This document shows positions 20,311 through 39,270 of a stretch of DNA of 64,000 nt, in pieces (within the stretch, counting starts at the first letter, position 1; each line of letters starts with the position of its first letter). Source of the DNA: Apus apus (taxonomy: Eukaryota; Chordata; Aves; Apodiformes; Apodidae); assembly GCF_020740795.1 (NCBI RefSeq), contig NC_067301.1:1-64000 (forward strand). The letters run 5' to 3'. Position numbers and translations under genes: made by a program. The notes beneath the pieces were generated by a model. It saw only the letters and a list, made by a program, of their open reading frames with translations, was not told where the DNA came from and did not search any database.

Positions 20311-21355
20311 GACACTGGTTACTTTGTAGTGTTCTGACGTACAGTGCACACGCTTCTCTATTATTTTACACACTTTTTTTTTTTAACTTTTTTTTTTTTT
20401 TTTTTTTCCGAGGGAATAGCGGGGGCAGGGACACGCACGAGGAGGTGCAGTCACGCACGAAGGGCCGGGGGGAACGCGCCGCAGTTCGTTGTGCCGGCCA
20501 TTCAGTCCTCACTGCCACTGTGCTCTCCAGCAAACGGGAAAATTGGGAAGCCTACAGAAAATCTGTGTTTTCTTCAGGACATGCCGGTCGATCACGTGGC
20601 CCTCCCACCAAGCCCAAAGCATGCGCGCGTGTGCACACGCGCACACACACTCCCTCCTGGTTCACCCTCCCCCGCCCTCCTGGCCCGTTTTGACTGCACC
20701 CTGCACCCTGCACCAACCAGCCCCCCACTCAATCACAGTGCTGGTTAGAGGAACCCACGCCAGGAACGAGCAGTCCAAGGGCTTTGGGGAGTAGCCATAG
20801 CCCAGCAACGTTCAAGGCCTGCTCTTCACCCTTGGCTCACACAGATGGCTTCCATGGCTACCCAGGGTGGACAGCATCAGCCCCTCAACCAGCAGCTATC
20901 CCTTTACCAGGACGGGCCATCACCATCAGCCTCACTGCCTGCTCCCAGGGTTCCTCCAGCCCTGCCCTACAGCTTGAGCCCAGCAGGAACAGGGGGCTGT
21001 CCCCTGCCACCTACAGTGCACAAACTCCTCCCCAGACCATCATCACAGCCCCATGCCCAGTGCAAAGGGAAAGAAAAATGCAGCTGGGAGGGCAAAGGAG
21101 ATAATGAGTGTTTACTCAGACACACACACAGCAAGTCCTTGGAACAAATCTGCTTCAGGAATCAGTGCCTGCTCCTAAGACACCTTGGCAATCTTTCCCA
21201 GAGCCACGGTCATCAGCTCAGCGAGGAACGGACAGTTAGTTGGCTCCTGGAGTGACAGGCTGCTGGGCAGAGGAGGAGACTGACAAATATAAGCACCAGG
21301 GTCCAGGACACTAGACCAGAGAAGAAAAGTGGCAGCTGGCTGGACAGTGGGGGTG
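20311..21355. other. Non-coding stretch with T run and alternating purine-pyrimidine
   Basis: Holds a T-rich run at 20374-20407 and a short alternating GCGCGTGTGCACACGCGC segment at 20629-20646, which could favour Z-DNA. Open frames at 20784-21255 (plus) and 21175-21417 (minus) lack recognisable content and I do not call them genes. Confidence 0.5.
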
Positions 21356-21361
21356 TAGTGA

Positions 21362-21720
21362 GAAAGCATTAGGCAGGGAAGAGGACGGCAAAAGAAAGAA
21401 AGGGAAAGGGAGTCCAACAGAGATGAAGAAAGAAGCAGCAGGGAGAGAGGAAGAGGCAGCAGAAAGAGGAAGGAGCAGGGCAGAGATCAACAAAGACGGC
21501 CAGAGATCAACAAAGCAGGATAGAGATGCAGAAAAAAACCCGAGACAGTAAAACAGAGAGGAAGGAAGAAAAGAATACAGGCAGGGCAAGAAAGACAAAA
21601 AAAGACAAAATACGCGGTGTAGAGGGAGAAATTAATAAATAGGGACAAGCAACCAGAGATGGAGAACTAAAAAAACAGTGATGGGCTACAAGACAGTTAG
21701 GGGAGGTATTAAAAAAAATG
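21362..21720 (+). repeat. Purine-rich tract
   Basis: About 350 bases of plus strand are mostly A and G (AAAGAAAGAAAGGGAAAGGG and many AGAGG/AAAGA runs), with a near-duplicate around AGAGATCAACAAAG at 21482 and 21502. The strand bias is strong enough for triplex-type structure to be possible. No coding content. Confidence 0.65.
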
Positions 21721-21899
21721 GCAGGGAGCCAGACAGAGCAAGACAAGTGATAGAAAATTATAGCAATGGACTACAGGGCAGAATCGGGACAGAGACAGGT
21801 GGAAGATGTCCTCAGGATCCTGTTTCTGCAGGGAAGCCAGAAATATAGCAGGCTCTTAGTCACATGGATCTGAAAACACCTAAATGATGGAACTGCGCA

Positions 21900-22335
21900 C
21901 CCCCTGGCATCGCACCCCCGCCCTGTCCCGCCGCTCCCTCCCCTCCCGCCCCCCAACCGCGCTCCCCAGCACCCTCTTCCCCTTCCCGCCACGCCCCCGC
22001 CCTGTAGCTCAGACCAGCCCTCCCGCTCCCGTCACGCGCACCCACAGCCGAATAAAACCCTCCGAGGCAGCTGCTGCCCTCTTCCCTCCAGACACACCGC
22101 GACGGGCAGGAGACCTAACGACACCCGTAGCTTCCCCGGTGTCCCTGGCCCTCAGCGCCAGGAGGCCCTGACTCTCACCCGCTGCCGGGGACAAGAAACG
22201 GCTGCGCCGCGCGCCCGCCGCTGCTTCCGGGGGCGGCGGGACCACAGATGCCGCTCCCCGACTCTGCTCCGACATCCGCTCTTCCGGTCGCCCTACGTCA
22301 TCGCGTCGCGACCGGTAGAGCGCTCGGCCACCGTC
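21900..22335. promoter_or_regulatory. CpG-island promoter of MRPS16
   Basis: CpG-rich DNA ends at the MRPS16 start codon. It carries ETS/GABP-type cores (CTTCCGG at 22281-22287 and GCTTCCGGGG near 22224) and a CRE-like TACGTCATCGC at 22294-22304, with no TATA box near the start. ETS and CRE sites are usual for nuclear genes of mitochondrial ribosomal proteins. The opposite strand has an ATG at 22275 with a possible donor, so the promoter could be bidirectional. Confidence 0.75.
22179..22275 (-). CDS. Candidate divergent first coding exon, gene unknown
   Basis: On the minus strand an ATG in fair context (GCGGATGTCGG) opens a frame of 32 residues starting MSEQSRGAASVVPPPPEA. It ends at a good splice donor (GCGG|GTGAGAGT). 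It starts about 60 bases from the MRPS16 start on the other strand. I do not recognise the peptide and cannot find a clear second exon. It may equally be a chance frame in a CpG island. Confidence 0.25.
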
Positions 22336-22875
22336 ATGGTACAGCTCGGTAAGTACCCGCGGGAGCGGCCAGCCGGGCCCGGCCCGGCCCCCGATAGCCG
22401 CTTGACTCTCTCTTCGCAGGTAGTCGCCTCCTGAAAGGCTACCGGGGGGGACATGTTGTGATCCGCTTCGCGCTCGGAGGCTGCACCAACCGGCCCTTCT
22501 TCCGTATCGTGGCGGCGCACAGCAGACGGGCCCGCGACGGGAAGTACCTGGAGCAGCTCGGCTGCCTCGACCCGCTGCCCAACGCCCATGGCGAGAGGGT
22601 GGCAGGGCTCAATCTGGAACGGATACGCCACTGGCTGGGCTGCGGCGCGCAGCTCTCCCGGCCCGCTGAGAAGCTCCTAGGTAGGAACGGAGGGGGAAGG
22701 GGAGCGCGCGGGCTGAGCTCGTCGCGACTCACTGTCTCTCTTTGCAGGTCTGGCGGGGTTCCTGCCGCTCCACCCCATGACAGTGACGGCCGCCGAGAGG
22801 CGGCGGCGGAGGCGAACGCCAGAGACCGCCGAACCCCCTGCGGAGGGCTCGTCCCAGCCCGGCAGCGCGCCCTGA
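22336..22875 (+). CDS. MRPS16: Mitochondrial ribosomal protein S16 (bS16m)
   Basis: MRPS16 is a nuclear-encoded subunit of the small mitochondrial ribosomal subunit and the homologue of bacterial bS16, which binds 12S rRNA. Three coding exons are joined: 22336-22348, 22420-22680 and 22748-22875 (402 nt, 133 residues; the human protein has 137). Splice sites are G|GTAAGT, TTCGCAG|G, TAG|GTAGGA and TTTGCAG|G, with introns of 71 and 67 bases. The family signature [18 protein letters not shown] is at about residues 21-38, followed by [12 protein letters not shown] and [17 protein letters not shown]. The C-terminal tail holds a run of six Arg and is rich in Ala, Pro and Glu. The start is fixed by the short N-terminus ([16 protein letters not shown]) and the adjacent donor. 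An ATTAAA signal lies at 22959-22964. Confidence 0.97.
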
Positions 22876-22958
22876 GAGGCCTTTGCTGCGGGGCTGCCGA
22901 GCGGCCCTGGACAGCGACCGCCCGAGGATGCGCCTTGCCCTGTCAGCACATCAACTGC

Positions 22959-22964
22959 ATTAAA
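22959..22964 (+). terminator. Polyadenylation signal of MRPS16
   Basis: ATTAAA, 84 bases after the stop codon, followed about 20-30 bases later by T-rich/TGCTG sequence. It predicts a 3' UTR of roughly 100 bases. Confidence 0.7.
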
Positions 22965-22989
22965 GTGTCATTTACTCACTCCACACGTG

Positions 22990-24350
22990 CTGCTCTCTTC
23001 AGACGTGCTCCCGAAAGTTTACAGTTGCTGCCAGATGTGGTGCAGCAACTATAACATGGGGTTTCCTGCTATAGCGTAGGTACGGAACCATTCCATGAGG
23101 TATACATGCCTTTTCCTAAAGGCATGTTAGCAGCTCTAGCAAATTACTACTGGCAGGTTCCATTTGCCTGCTGCATTCATCCGGTGTTTGGATTCAGACA
23201 GTGCAGTGGGCCATGAAGCTCCTGGCACAGACAAATGCAAATGGCACTACAGCTGTGTTTCTATTTATATTCTCCAGAGAGGTTCTGGGCCTGTGTTCAT
23301 TTACAAGCAGAACAGATTTCACTCTCAGGTAAAGGGAGAATGGGGCTTGCATGAAGCGAGATACGAGTCTTAGTACTCATTCTATATTTGACCCTATCCC
23401 AAGCAGCAAGAAACCTGCTCAGGTCTCTCTCCTAGCTTAGATATACCTTTTGCTTTTCAGTTTCCTTTGGTGCAATTCTTGCACGCCTCTACAAAGGCCA
23501 GGCAAAGACAAGTTTTCAGTTTTGCATCCCAGTAAGTCTTGGAGTGTAACAGCCCCAACAGAGGAAAATACTTCAAGAAAGGGGCTTACTTGCTTTGAAA
23601 AAAAATCACAATACTGAGAATGGGTGTTTTTATTTCTCCTTATGGATTAGAGTAGATGATTAAAAAACTGCTATTTGAAGTGGATGAGGCTGTGGAAGGT
23701 GGTATTACTTTTCTAATACCGTCCCCTTCTTCCATGTATTTGGTACATTCGGAGTCCCATTTTATATAAAATGGTGACTGTACTCTGGTGCATGGTTTCA
23801 AGGAAGTTTTCCTCTAGCTTACTCTACATTTCCTTGCTTCAAAGCTACACTGAGAAACAGTATCTGACTGCTCAGAGGGGACTTGCAGAAAATAGTGTAT
23901 GCATGGATGCAGAGTACTATGCAGTAAAAAAAAAACAACATTGGCATACTGAGCTCATAAAGCATAATTCTCAGCTGCTGTGACGCTGTCGGTGGGTGAA
24001 GGCTGTAAATGAATTACAATGAGCAATTCTAGTATCCTGCAGGTGAGAGGTGCAGTGCTTGAGGAAGGATATGGCTGAGACCTGGAGTTTGCTGGAGAAA
24101 ACCAGCAGCAGTTAGCTAAGAGAACTGAATGCCATTTACACTTTGGGCTGAAGATGCCACCTTTCATCAAGAGATTATTTAGTATATACTTCTTCCGAGG
24201 CACAATGACGTGTTGCTTAAGGGAGCTGTACATAGCAATGTTAACATACAGGGATCTAGGTCAAGGGTGTGTGTGTTACTGTAGACTGTACACTAAATAC
24301 TCTCTAGAGCAAGGCTTAGGGCAAAAGGAACAAGAGTTTTTCCTTTCTTG
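22990..24350. other. Non-coding stretch downstream of MRPS16
   Basis: No named repeat or confident gene. At 23277-23327 a plus-strand segment has exon-like borders (CTCCAG before it, CAG|GTAAAG after it) with an open frame, but I cannot link it to a gene. Confidence 0.5.
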
Positions 24351-24373
24351 GTAGAAAGAAGCTATTAAACTTA

Positions 24374-26208
24374 GCTTTATTATCACCTTCACCTCTCCTC
24401 CCATTGTGTGGGCTAAAAAAAAAATATTAAAAAACTGCAATACAAGTAGTGAGCATAAGCCAGAAAGCAGAGTATCATCAAGCTGACACCCAGCCTTTGA
24501 GGCTTGAAGAAAGCTACAGATGAGACTCCAATCTCTACTGTAGTAATTCTACACACCACTTGATATCAATACCTCATTGTTTAAGTAGCTCTTACAAGCT
24601 TGGTTAGCACTGTACTCTCACAAACCAAAATCTTCATTTCTGCTCTGACACTGTGATTTCCTCTGTTGGCCATTCCATTGACTACTGCAACAGATTGTTT
24701 TCCTTTGTTTGAGAAAGCCATCACTGGATCCTAGAAAAAGCAAAAATAAAAAAGCTTAAATACAGATTATATACACAGCAAATACTGCATCATCTCCATG
24801 CTACTCCATGCATATTTTGCATTTGAAATAGTTTGATTAACATTATTCACTGCCTGCTTTCCTCCTGCTCCTGGAATGTTACTGTGTTCCATACACCAGG
24901 CAAACTGATGAGGAGGAATGGCTTTAAACTGGAAGAGGATAAAAGGTTAGATATTAGGAAAAAAATACTTTGTGTGAGAGTGGTGAGACACTGGAACGGG
25001 TTGCCTAGGGAAGCTGTGGCTGCCCCAACCCTGGAAGTGTTCAAGGAGAGACTGGATGGGACTCTGAGCAATCTGGCCTAGTGGGAGGTGTCCCTGCCCA
25101 TGCAGGGAGTTGGAACTAGATGATCTTTAAGGTCCTTCCCAACCTAAACCGTTCCAAGATTCTATGATGAAGCAGTCTCCCCTTTCTTTACTGTTAACTA
25201 TTAGTGCTATTTGGATATTGGACTATCCTGTTGCCTTTCAGATCTAAAGTAAAACTGGACTACAACTGTGGGTGCAGGCATTAGGCAGCAAGCTATATAC
25301 AGCAAAAATTCTCATTATTCCATGCATTTACCATTTCTGCACAGGATACATGAGAGTACACTGGCAATGCTTTTAAAACTAAGAATTCCTTGCACGGTGT
25401 AGAACACTGTTCCCAGAACATTCAAACTTGTTATGACACAGCAGGGATGGCAATACCAAGAAAATTAAGAATTCTAGTAAAATACCTCTAGAGAGTCCCA
25501 ACTCTGCCGCACTACATGCTTTTGCTGTTGTCTTGGGCATTGCAGCCTGAAATTTGCCACCCTACATGTAGGCCCACTTTCACTGGCACCTTCCACTGAC
25601 CCTGCTACAGAAGCAGCAGCCTGGGACAAAGGAACAGCAATGGAAAGCTGCTGCAGCCATTTCATTAGTGAACACCGACAAAAACCTTCCAGTCAGAAAA
25701 GCCAGGCTAAATAAATCATTGTGTCTTTACAACCAGAGGAGTGGAAAATGTCAATTTATATAAAGTAAACAGATGCTGGAGATCTCCCTTGGCATTTCAG
25801 TCCCAGTAGACATAGAATTCTCAAGATGTTTATTATACTTAATGCAATCAAAGGGTGTTGTTATGATAATGGCATCTGAAGTCTCTCAATAAAGCTGTCT
25901 TCCACTCTGAGGGAGGGAGAACATACATTAAAAGGAAGCCACCTTTTTGCCAAAGATAAATTATTTGTTTTAATAAAGTGCATCTCCTGTAGAGTACAAT
26001 ACGACTACTTGTTAGCAGAAAATAAATTGTCTAGACAACTCTTAAATTGTTCCCAAAATAGCTTTTCGTTTTATATATATACAGTCATGAAATTCTATTT
26101 TGATTCTTGAAAAGACTTACTTTCTTCATTCAAAGATACAACAGGAGTTCCAAAATCGTTGTCTTTTTTGAGAGACACAGCAGAGGTCGAGTAAACTGCA
26201 GACATACG
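24374..26208 (-). CDS. Candidate minus-strand exons of an unidentified gene
   Basis: Several exon-like segments lie on the minus strand between MRPS16 and SLC45A1. 26121-26208 (88 nt) has TTTCAG before it and GAAA|GTAAGTC after it, with one open frame (MSAVYSTSAVSLKKDNDFGT, plus more). 25861-25904 starts after CTCCCTCAGAG and gives MEDSFIERLQMPLS then stop if joined in phase. 25486-25620 (135 nt) is open and ends GAG|GTATTT. 24581-24730 starts after TTTTTCTAG and is open for 49 residues (DPVMAFSNKGKQSVAVVNGM, plus more) to TAA. An AATAAA lies on the same strand near 24374. I do not recognise the product. The stop in the 25.9 kb piece means either alternative ends or that not all pieces are real. 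No promoter was seen. Confidence 0.3.
24900..25170 (+). mobile_element. CR1 LINE, 3' fragment
   Basis: The plus strand carries GGAATGGCTTTAAACTGGAAG, TTAGATATTAGGAAAAAAAT, GTGGTGAGACACTGGAACGG, GGAAGTGTTCAAGGAGAGAC, TGGAACTAGATGATCTTTAA and the terminal GATTCTATGATGA. It is a 5'-truncated insertion of about 270 bases lying in the intron-like space between the candidate exons at 24.7 and 25.5 kb. Confidence 0.95.
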
Positions 26209-29030
26209 CTGAAATGGTTACAGCTAGCTTAATTACAAATGTGAGACAACTGATAAAGTGCTTTCTCCATCCCTCTCCCCATTTTCCCTACTTCTGTACA
26301 TGTGTTGTAAATACATTTATGAACATGCACAATTAAGTGCCATCAAGCAATCTTTAATGATAAGGACTTAATCAAAATTAGCCTTTAGGCACTGCTGAAG
26401 AGATTAAACTACAGCATAATGTAAAATCACTTTCCTGCCTAGACCCATGCATCTTAGTTCTAAACAGAAGCTTGCAGATTTGAACAGAATATTTGTAATG
26501 TTTGGATTCCAAAAGGTAAACATCACTTTGCAGCTCACAGTTCAGCACATACAGTAATTTCTGTAAAACACAAAATGTATGACAAAAGAAGAGAATAAGC
26601 AAGTAAGCAATGCCTCTTTCCCAAGTTATTTCTATGAATTTGGTGTAATTCCCAGCTCTGCATGATGGTGACAGGCTCTGTGTTTTTCAAGATGCCACCA
26701 GTATTGCTCAAAGCCCCAAATTACATACATTGATGTTGACCTAAAAGTACTATATATGTAAGCACTACATAAATACGTATGCAAAATAAAGTCCAGATCC
26801 TGTAAAACAGAAAATGTATATTCTATCAGGTTATGCATACAGGCATAGCAATAGTTTTATAACTATTATAAAAAGAATTTGCAGTATTATTTACAGATGG
26901 AAGCAGAGACAAATATTACCATCAAATACATTGATTTCATCAATTCTATGAATCTTTTTGAAGATCCTCACTTGCCTCAAAATGACCTGCAACTTCAGCT
27001 ACCTAGAAAAGGGAAGTGCTCATGACCCACTTAGTGCAATAATGCTGGCTACAAGAAAACATTTTAAGAACTAGTAGAGTATTAGCTAGTGGGACCAGAA
27101 GAAAACAAACTGAAAAAATTTTGAGTCTAAAAGCTCATTAAAATAAGGAAGAGAAACTAAGATTACACAGCTGACCAAGAACAAATGAAAAAGATCCTCC
27201 AAAACCAAGTCTTTAGATTGTCAGAAATCAGAATAGCTGATTCCATTCTTGGAGAAAGCTGTCCCATAACCAAAGAAATGGCACGTCACAGAAATTCCTG
27301 CAGATAGGACACTACATAAGCCTAAACAAAGGAAAGATGAATGGACTCATCAATCTGACAGTCCTTCACCTCTAAGTAGCATTCCTCCATTCAAGTAAAT
27401 ACTGAGTAGCATGAAAATTGCTTCTCAAAACAAAAAAGTAATACTTGGGACCAGATGGCAAAAAACAAGAGTTTCTTACAAATTCTGCATTATGCTTTCA
27501 GCACTGGAGTATAGTTAAGCCACAGCAGCAAAAGATTACAGAAGCTGAACATCTTGGCATCACAGATCAAGCATCAGAACAAACTTAGGTGAACAGTCAA
27601 GTACAACTCATTTAAAAGGAATGATGCTCCAGAGAAAACCCTTATTCTGGACCTAAACACCAGGTGAACAAAAATAACCTCTACAGGGATGTCATGCATA
27701 GCACACATAAACACCAAAACAAATGCCCATAATTCTTGGTAAACCTAGGCTGCCTACACACATACAGAGGCAAGCTGACAGGAATTCTAGAAACAGTTGT
27801 CACTTTATTTCAATTTTTATCTTTGCTCTCAAGGCTTAAAAGACTCCTGGGCTTAACTGGAATTTGTACAAGATCTCACACATTTACCATCTTCCAAAAT
27901 CAGAGTAATTAAAAATTCTCACCAAAACTTTTTTACTAGTTTCAACGAGATATGGAAGATGCAGCTCTAGCTGACAACTACTTAATCACTGATCCCCATG
28001 CAGATTTTAAAATGTCACAAGGTACAACCTTATGAAAGACAAGAAGAGTGTGCTGCAAGCTTTTGCACACTATTTTTCTTAAATTCTCAACTAATCTTCA
28101 AGCTTGTACCCAAGGAAAGTTAATGCAAAAAGACCATTCTCCCCAAAGCTAAGTTACAGACAACTGCTCGTCCTCCTGCCAAGTCATCATAAGCCCTTGT
28201 AGTCTTAGTTGAAAGTCTAATGTGGAAGGAAACATGCATGTATTAGCAACCATCAGTGTGGACCACAGCCAAAACCTAGAGAGCAGAGCTTGGGAGACAG
28301 GCCACTGTGTTTTCGCCCCACAGAGGCTTCTTGGAGCAGTTCTGCTGGTGGGAATTCTGTGCACCCAGAGGCACAGCCATGGCACTTGACAGAGTGCTTA
28401 CTCCACCTGAGCAATACCGGTTGCTCTCAGCCTTCCCAAAGTTTTGAAAAACACCCTCCAGAGCCAGGCCTACCACAAGCAGAGGCTGCGACCCACAGAT
28501 GAGTCCTGCTGCTCCCTGAGGCCTCACAGGAGTCAGCACCACCCTTGGTGACCAAGGCCTAAGCCACTGTGCCTGGCAGCAAGATGACACCTGCCCACAC
28601 AGCTGGCAGATTACAGCGGCCCCAGCGCTCCCACAGTGGCAGTGGCCACAGCAGCCTGTGCAGCTTTCCTGCTTGCTGCTGCTGAGAGATCATGGTCACC
28701 CCGCCCAGGCACCGGGCTTCCAGTTTCCCCTGCCTCAGGTTGGACAATGCCACTCATGCTCCGGGGAATGACACCACCGCAGGACAGCTGGAGGGAATGG
28801 CCTCAAGCTGACAACACTGCTTTCTGTTGCTGCGGTCCCAGGGTTAGGGGGAGGACGCGCAGTGTAAGGCACTGCTGACTCACACCTCACTCACCCTCCT
28901 GCAGGCAGGGATAAGCTCAGCCAAGAAAGCACAGATGTTCTCACCATTTGCCATGCCTACTGCTGCTGTCCGGGGGGCACACGACCCCACCGTGCAATGA
29001 TAGGGAGGCTGAATATGATGCAATGAGGCA
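26209..29030. other. Non-coding DNA downstream of SLC45A1
   Basis: AT-rich from 26.2 to 28.2 kb and more GC-rich at 28.3-28.9 kb. Possible minus-strand acceptor sites precede short open segments near 26554 and 26801 (both after a TTTTACAG tract) and 27005, but without matching donors or recognisable peptides they are not called. The region may include an extended SLC45A1 3' UTR. Confidence 0.45.
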
Positions 29031-29056
29031 GCAGAGACTGGAGCAGCTTCTCCCAT

Positions 29057-36657
<7,601 letters not shown>

Positions 36658-36670
36658 GACGGCTAGGCGT
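36658..36670 (-). other. SLC45A1: 5' UTR part of SLC45A1 first coding exon
   Basis: The minus strand reads TTTTTCTTCCAG before 36670, a good splice acceptor only 13 bases ahead of the start codon. Coding therefore begins in the second exon, and at least one untranslated exon lies upstream. Confidence 0.7.
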
Positions 36671-38699
36671 CTGGAAGAAAAATACCACAGAATAAAATGG
36701 TTGAGTAAGAAAAGTTTTGCTTAATTTCATTTACTGAAGTTCAAGCCATTTCTCAACATTTCACATACTGAGTGCTGTCTTTGTATTAGTTATAACTTCT
36801 TCTCTCCATCTCTTGACAAAAGACATATATGTTTTATGGGCACACCTCCCGCATCTTTGCACAAATGAAACATCAGAAGCCCTATCTTAGTTACCTAGGC
36901 ATTGCCTACCATCACCAGGAATTAAGACTGAAATATTTAAAACAACTAGCAGTCAAACATATCACACTTCCCACGAGTCCCCATAAAGGCTATGGGTTAA
37001 CATTAATCTGCAATTCACTCAAGACAATTAAGATGAACCACAACCTCAGTCTAAGTTTACAAGCCACCCTCAGCATTGCTACTCCTCACTCAGAAATTAA
37101 TGGCACTCAAGTGCCACACAGCCTCCTCAGCTCTCATCAGAATCACTCCTGTAGTCAAAGCGTGCATGCTGTGGTGGGTAAAACAAAGAGGTTCCAAAAT
37201 AGCATCTCAGGATAGATGTCAACATATCTGCTGAATTAACAAACCACATGTGATTTCTTGCCTCTTTTTGCCAGAAATAGAAACAGCTAGTAAGCTAAGT
37301 CTGACCTTTTCTTTACCCTTTCTTGTCCAGGGACCAAAGACTGCTGCTGCACAAAGATGGCTCCGCATAACTCTACACTTCTTCAGGAAAGCACTCATAA
37401 CTACACACTAGTAAGCAAAAAAATTTATTAATTTATTTTTAATTTATTGTTGACTGTTCCCCTGGGGAAAAGACTGCCAACTATTACTGCTACGTTGGCC
37501 GTACAGAAGTCCCACAAATTTCCCATTTTCTGCTACTTCCTCTAGTGCATTTCACACAACAGTCTTTCTTCCTTTACCCCTTAGTTTACCCAACACCATT
37601 CTTCACTGCGTATCCTCAACTATTACGAAAAACAGAACTCTTTAAACCCATATTTACTACTGATACTATGGTTGGTGAGCATAGTGGGATGATGTCCTAC
37701 ACAGAATGATCCCCAGCTCCATGTAAGCATCCAAAGAGAAACACTGCACAATGCAAAATTGAATGCAGAGCACCAGAAGACTGCAGTTGGGGTAGCTTGA
37801 CTGTGTTTGGGGCCTGGGGAGGAAGAGGAAGGATGGGAGAGAGAAGACACCTATTGAAGTATTACTAACATTGTACCACAGGTTTCCTGAAGACTGCTTT
37901 TCAGACCAAGATGCATACCACAGAACAAGCAACTCATAACTGTACCTATATGCCTTGACAATCCCCATCTCCTTTCAATTAGGAGATATCAGAAAAAAGA
38001 CACAGTGAAAACCCTATCAGATACACAACGGACGCTTTAATGACCCTTCCACATGGACACGACAATATAGCTGTGCTAGCCCTTTACCTTCACCACTGAC
38101 ACACCTTGCCATTTGCACCCAGGGTGTTGATCTCCCTATATCCCTCTATTAGCTTCATTTCATACCAGCTCCTTCTTTATCTTCGTGCTCTGTACTATGC
38201 ATTTAAAGAGACCGTATCACCAGTTCTTAGGTGGCAACAGTTCAGTTACAGAACCAAAAAACCACTCTGAATGTCTCAAAAAAGCACGTGGTAATCTGCA
38301 ATTACTTGAAATGAAAACCTATTATTGACAGCATGTCACCAGTCCAACAGAAAGCCAGCATAAAAACTGTGAGCTGAGCTGCTATTCCTCACCGTCCATT
38401 TTCCTCAACTTCTAAATCTTTCACCAGAGATCTTAAAAAACTTACGCCTGAATCCACCTGAGATGAAAACAGCTTCAAAGCAGAAAAACTCTCCTTCAGT
38501 ATGGCAAACAACCATGCGGCTGTTAGTTTTCACAACCGATAGTTATTTGTGATTTTTTGCATTCAATGCTCGCTACAACAACAGTGCGTATCAATCTGCA
38601 GGGCCCTGGCGATGCCGTCTCTGCCGCCTGCTCCGTGCAGTCAAACGCGAGCACAAAGCCCACATGGGTCCGGGCAGGGACCGCTGTCACTCTTCCTCC

Positions 38700-39270
38700 T
38701 GGGCACCCCTATGCTGAAAATTAGCGTTTCCATCTTAGGCAGAATCTGGTCGCGACTTGTCTGCAGTCGCTACCGAGGGCTTCCAACACACCACAGACCT
38801 CAGCGCTGCTGGGAAAGGCCGACCCCGACGCAGCCGCCGCCTCCCAAACGCTCCTATCAGCCAAGAGCGAACCGTACCGCACTCGCCGCGCTACAGCCCT
38901 GGGGCGGGGCCGCCGCGTCCCCACGGCCCGGGCGCAGCGCTCGCCAGGGCCCACCCGCACCCCCCGCCGCCGGGCCTCACCTCCGCCGGCGCCCGCCGCC
39001 TCCGCGCTGCGCCGCGTGATGACGAAGCCCGAGCCCGTGACGCCACCCAGCGCGCCGGCCGCCCCCCCCGGCGTCGGCCCCGCGGAAAGGCCGTGACCCC
39101 GCCTGCCGTCGCCGCGGCGGGCTCGTCAGCAGCGCGGGCCGGCGCTACCGCTGCCTTTCCCCGGCTCTGCTGGCACCGGAACTTCGCTCCCACAAGCCTC
39201 CCCAGGCCGGTCCTAGAACGGTCAGGACCGTCCAGGCGGGGCCGCTGAGGCTAGTTCGGCGCCAGCTGAG
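38700..39270 (-). promoter_or_regulatory. SLC45A1: CpG-island promoter and probable 5' UTR exon of SLC45A1
   Basis: A CpG-dense block centred on 38.85-39.15 kb, 2.3 kb upstream of the first coding exon. On the minus strand a strong donor, GGCGGAG|GTGAGG, places the end of a non-coding first exon at 38981. GC boxes (GGGGCGGGGC near 38900) are present and no TATA box is evident. Assignment to SLC45A1 rests on position, orientation and the acceptor at 36671. The exact start of transcription cannot be read from the sequence. Confidence 0.7.

Noticed and set aside
20784-21255. Overlapping open frames of 106 and 136 codons
   Set aside because: No homology recognised, no splice or promoter context, and two frames are open at the same time over the same DNA.
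23164-23373. Plus-strand exon-like segment downstream of MRPS16
   Set aside because: The borders look like splice sites, but MRPS16 already has its stop and polyadenylation signal upstream and no partner exon was found.
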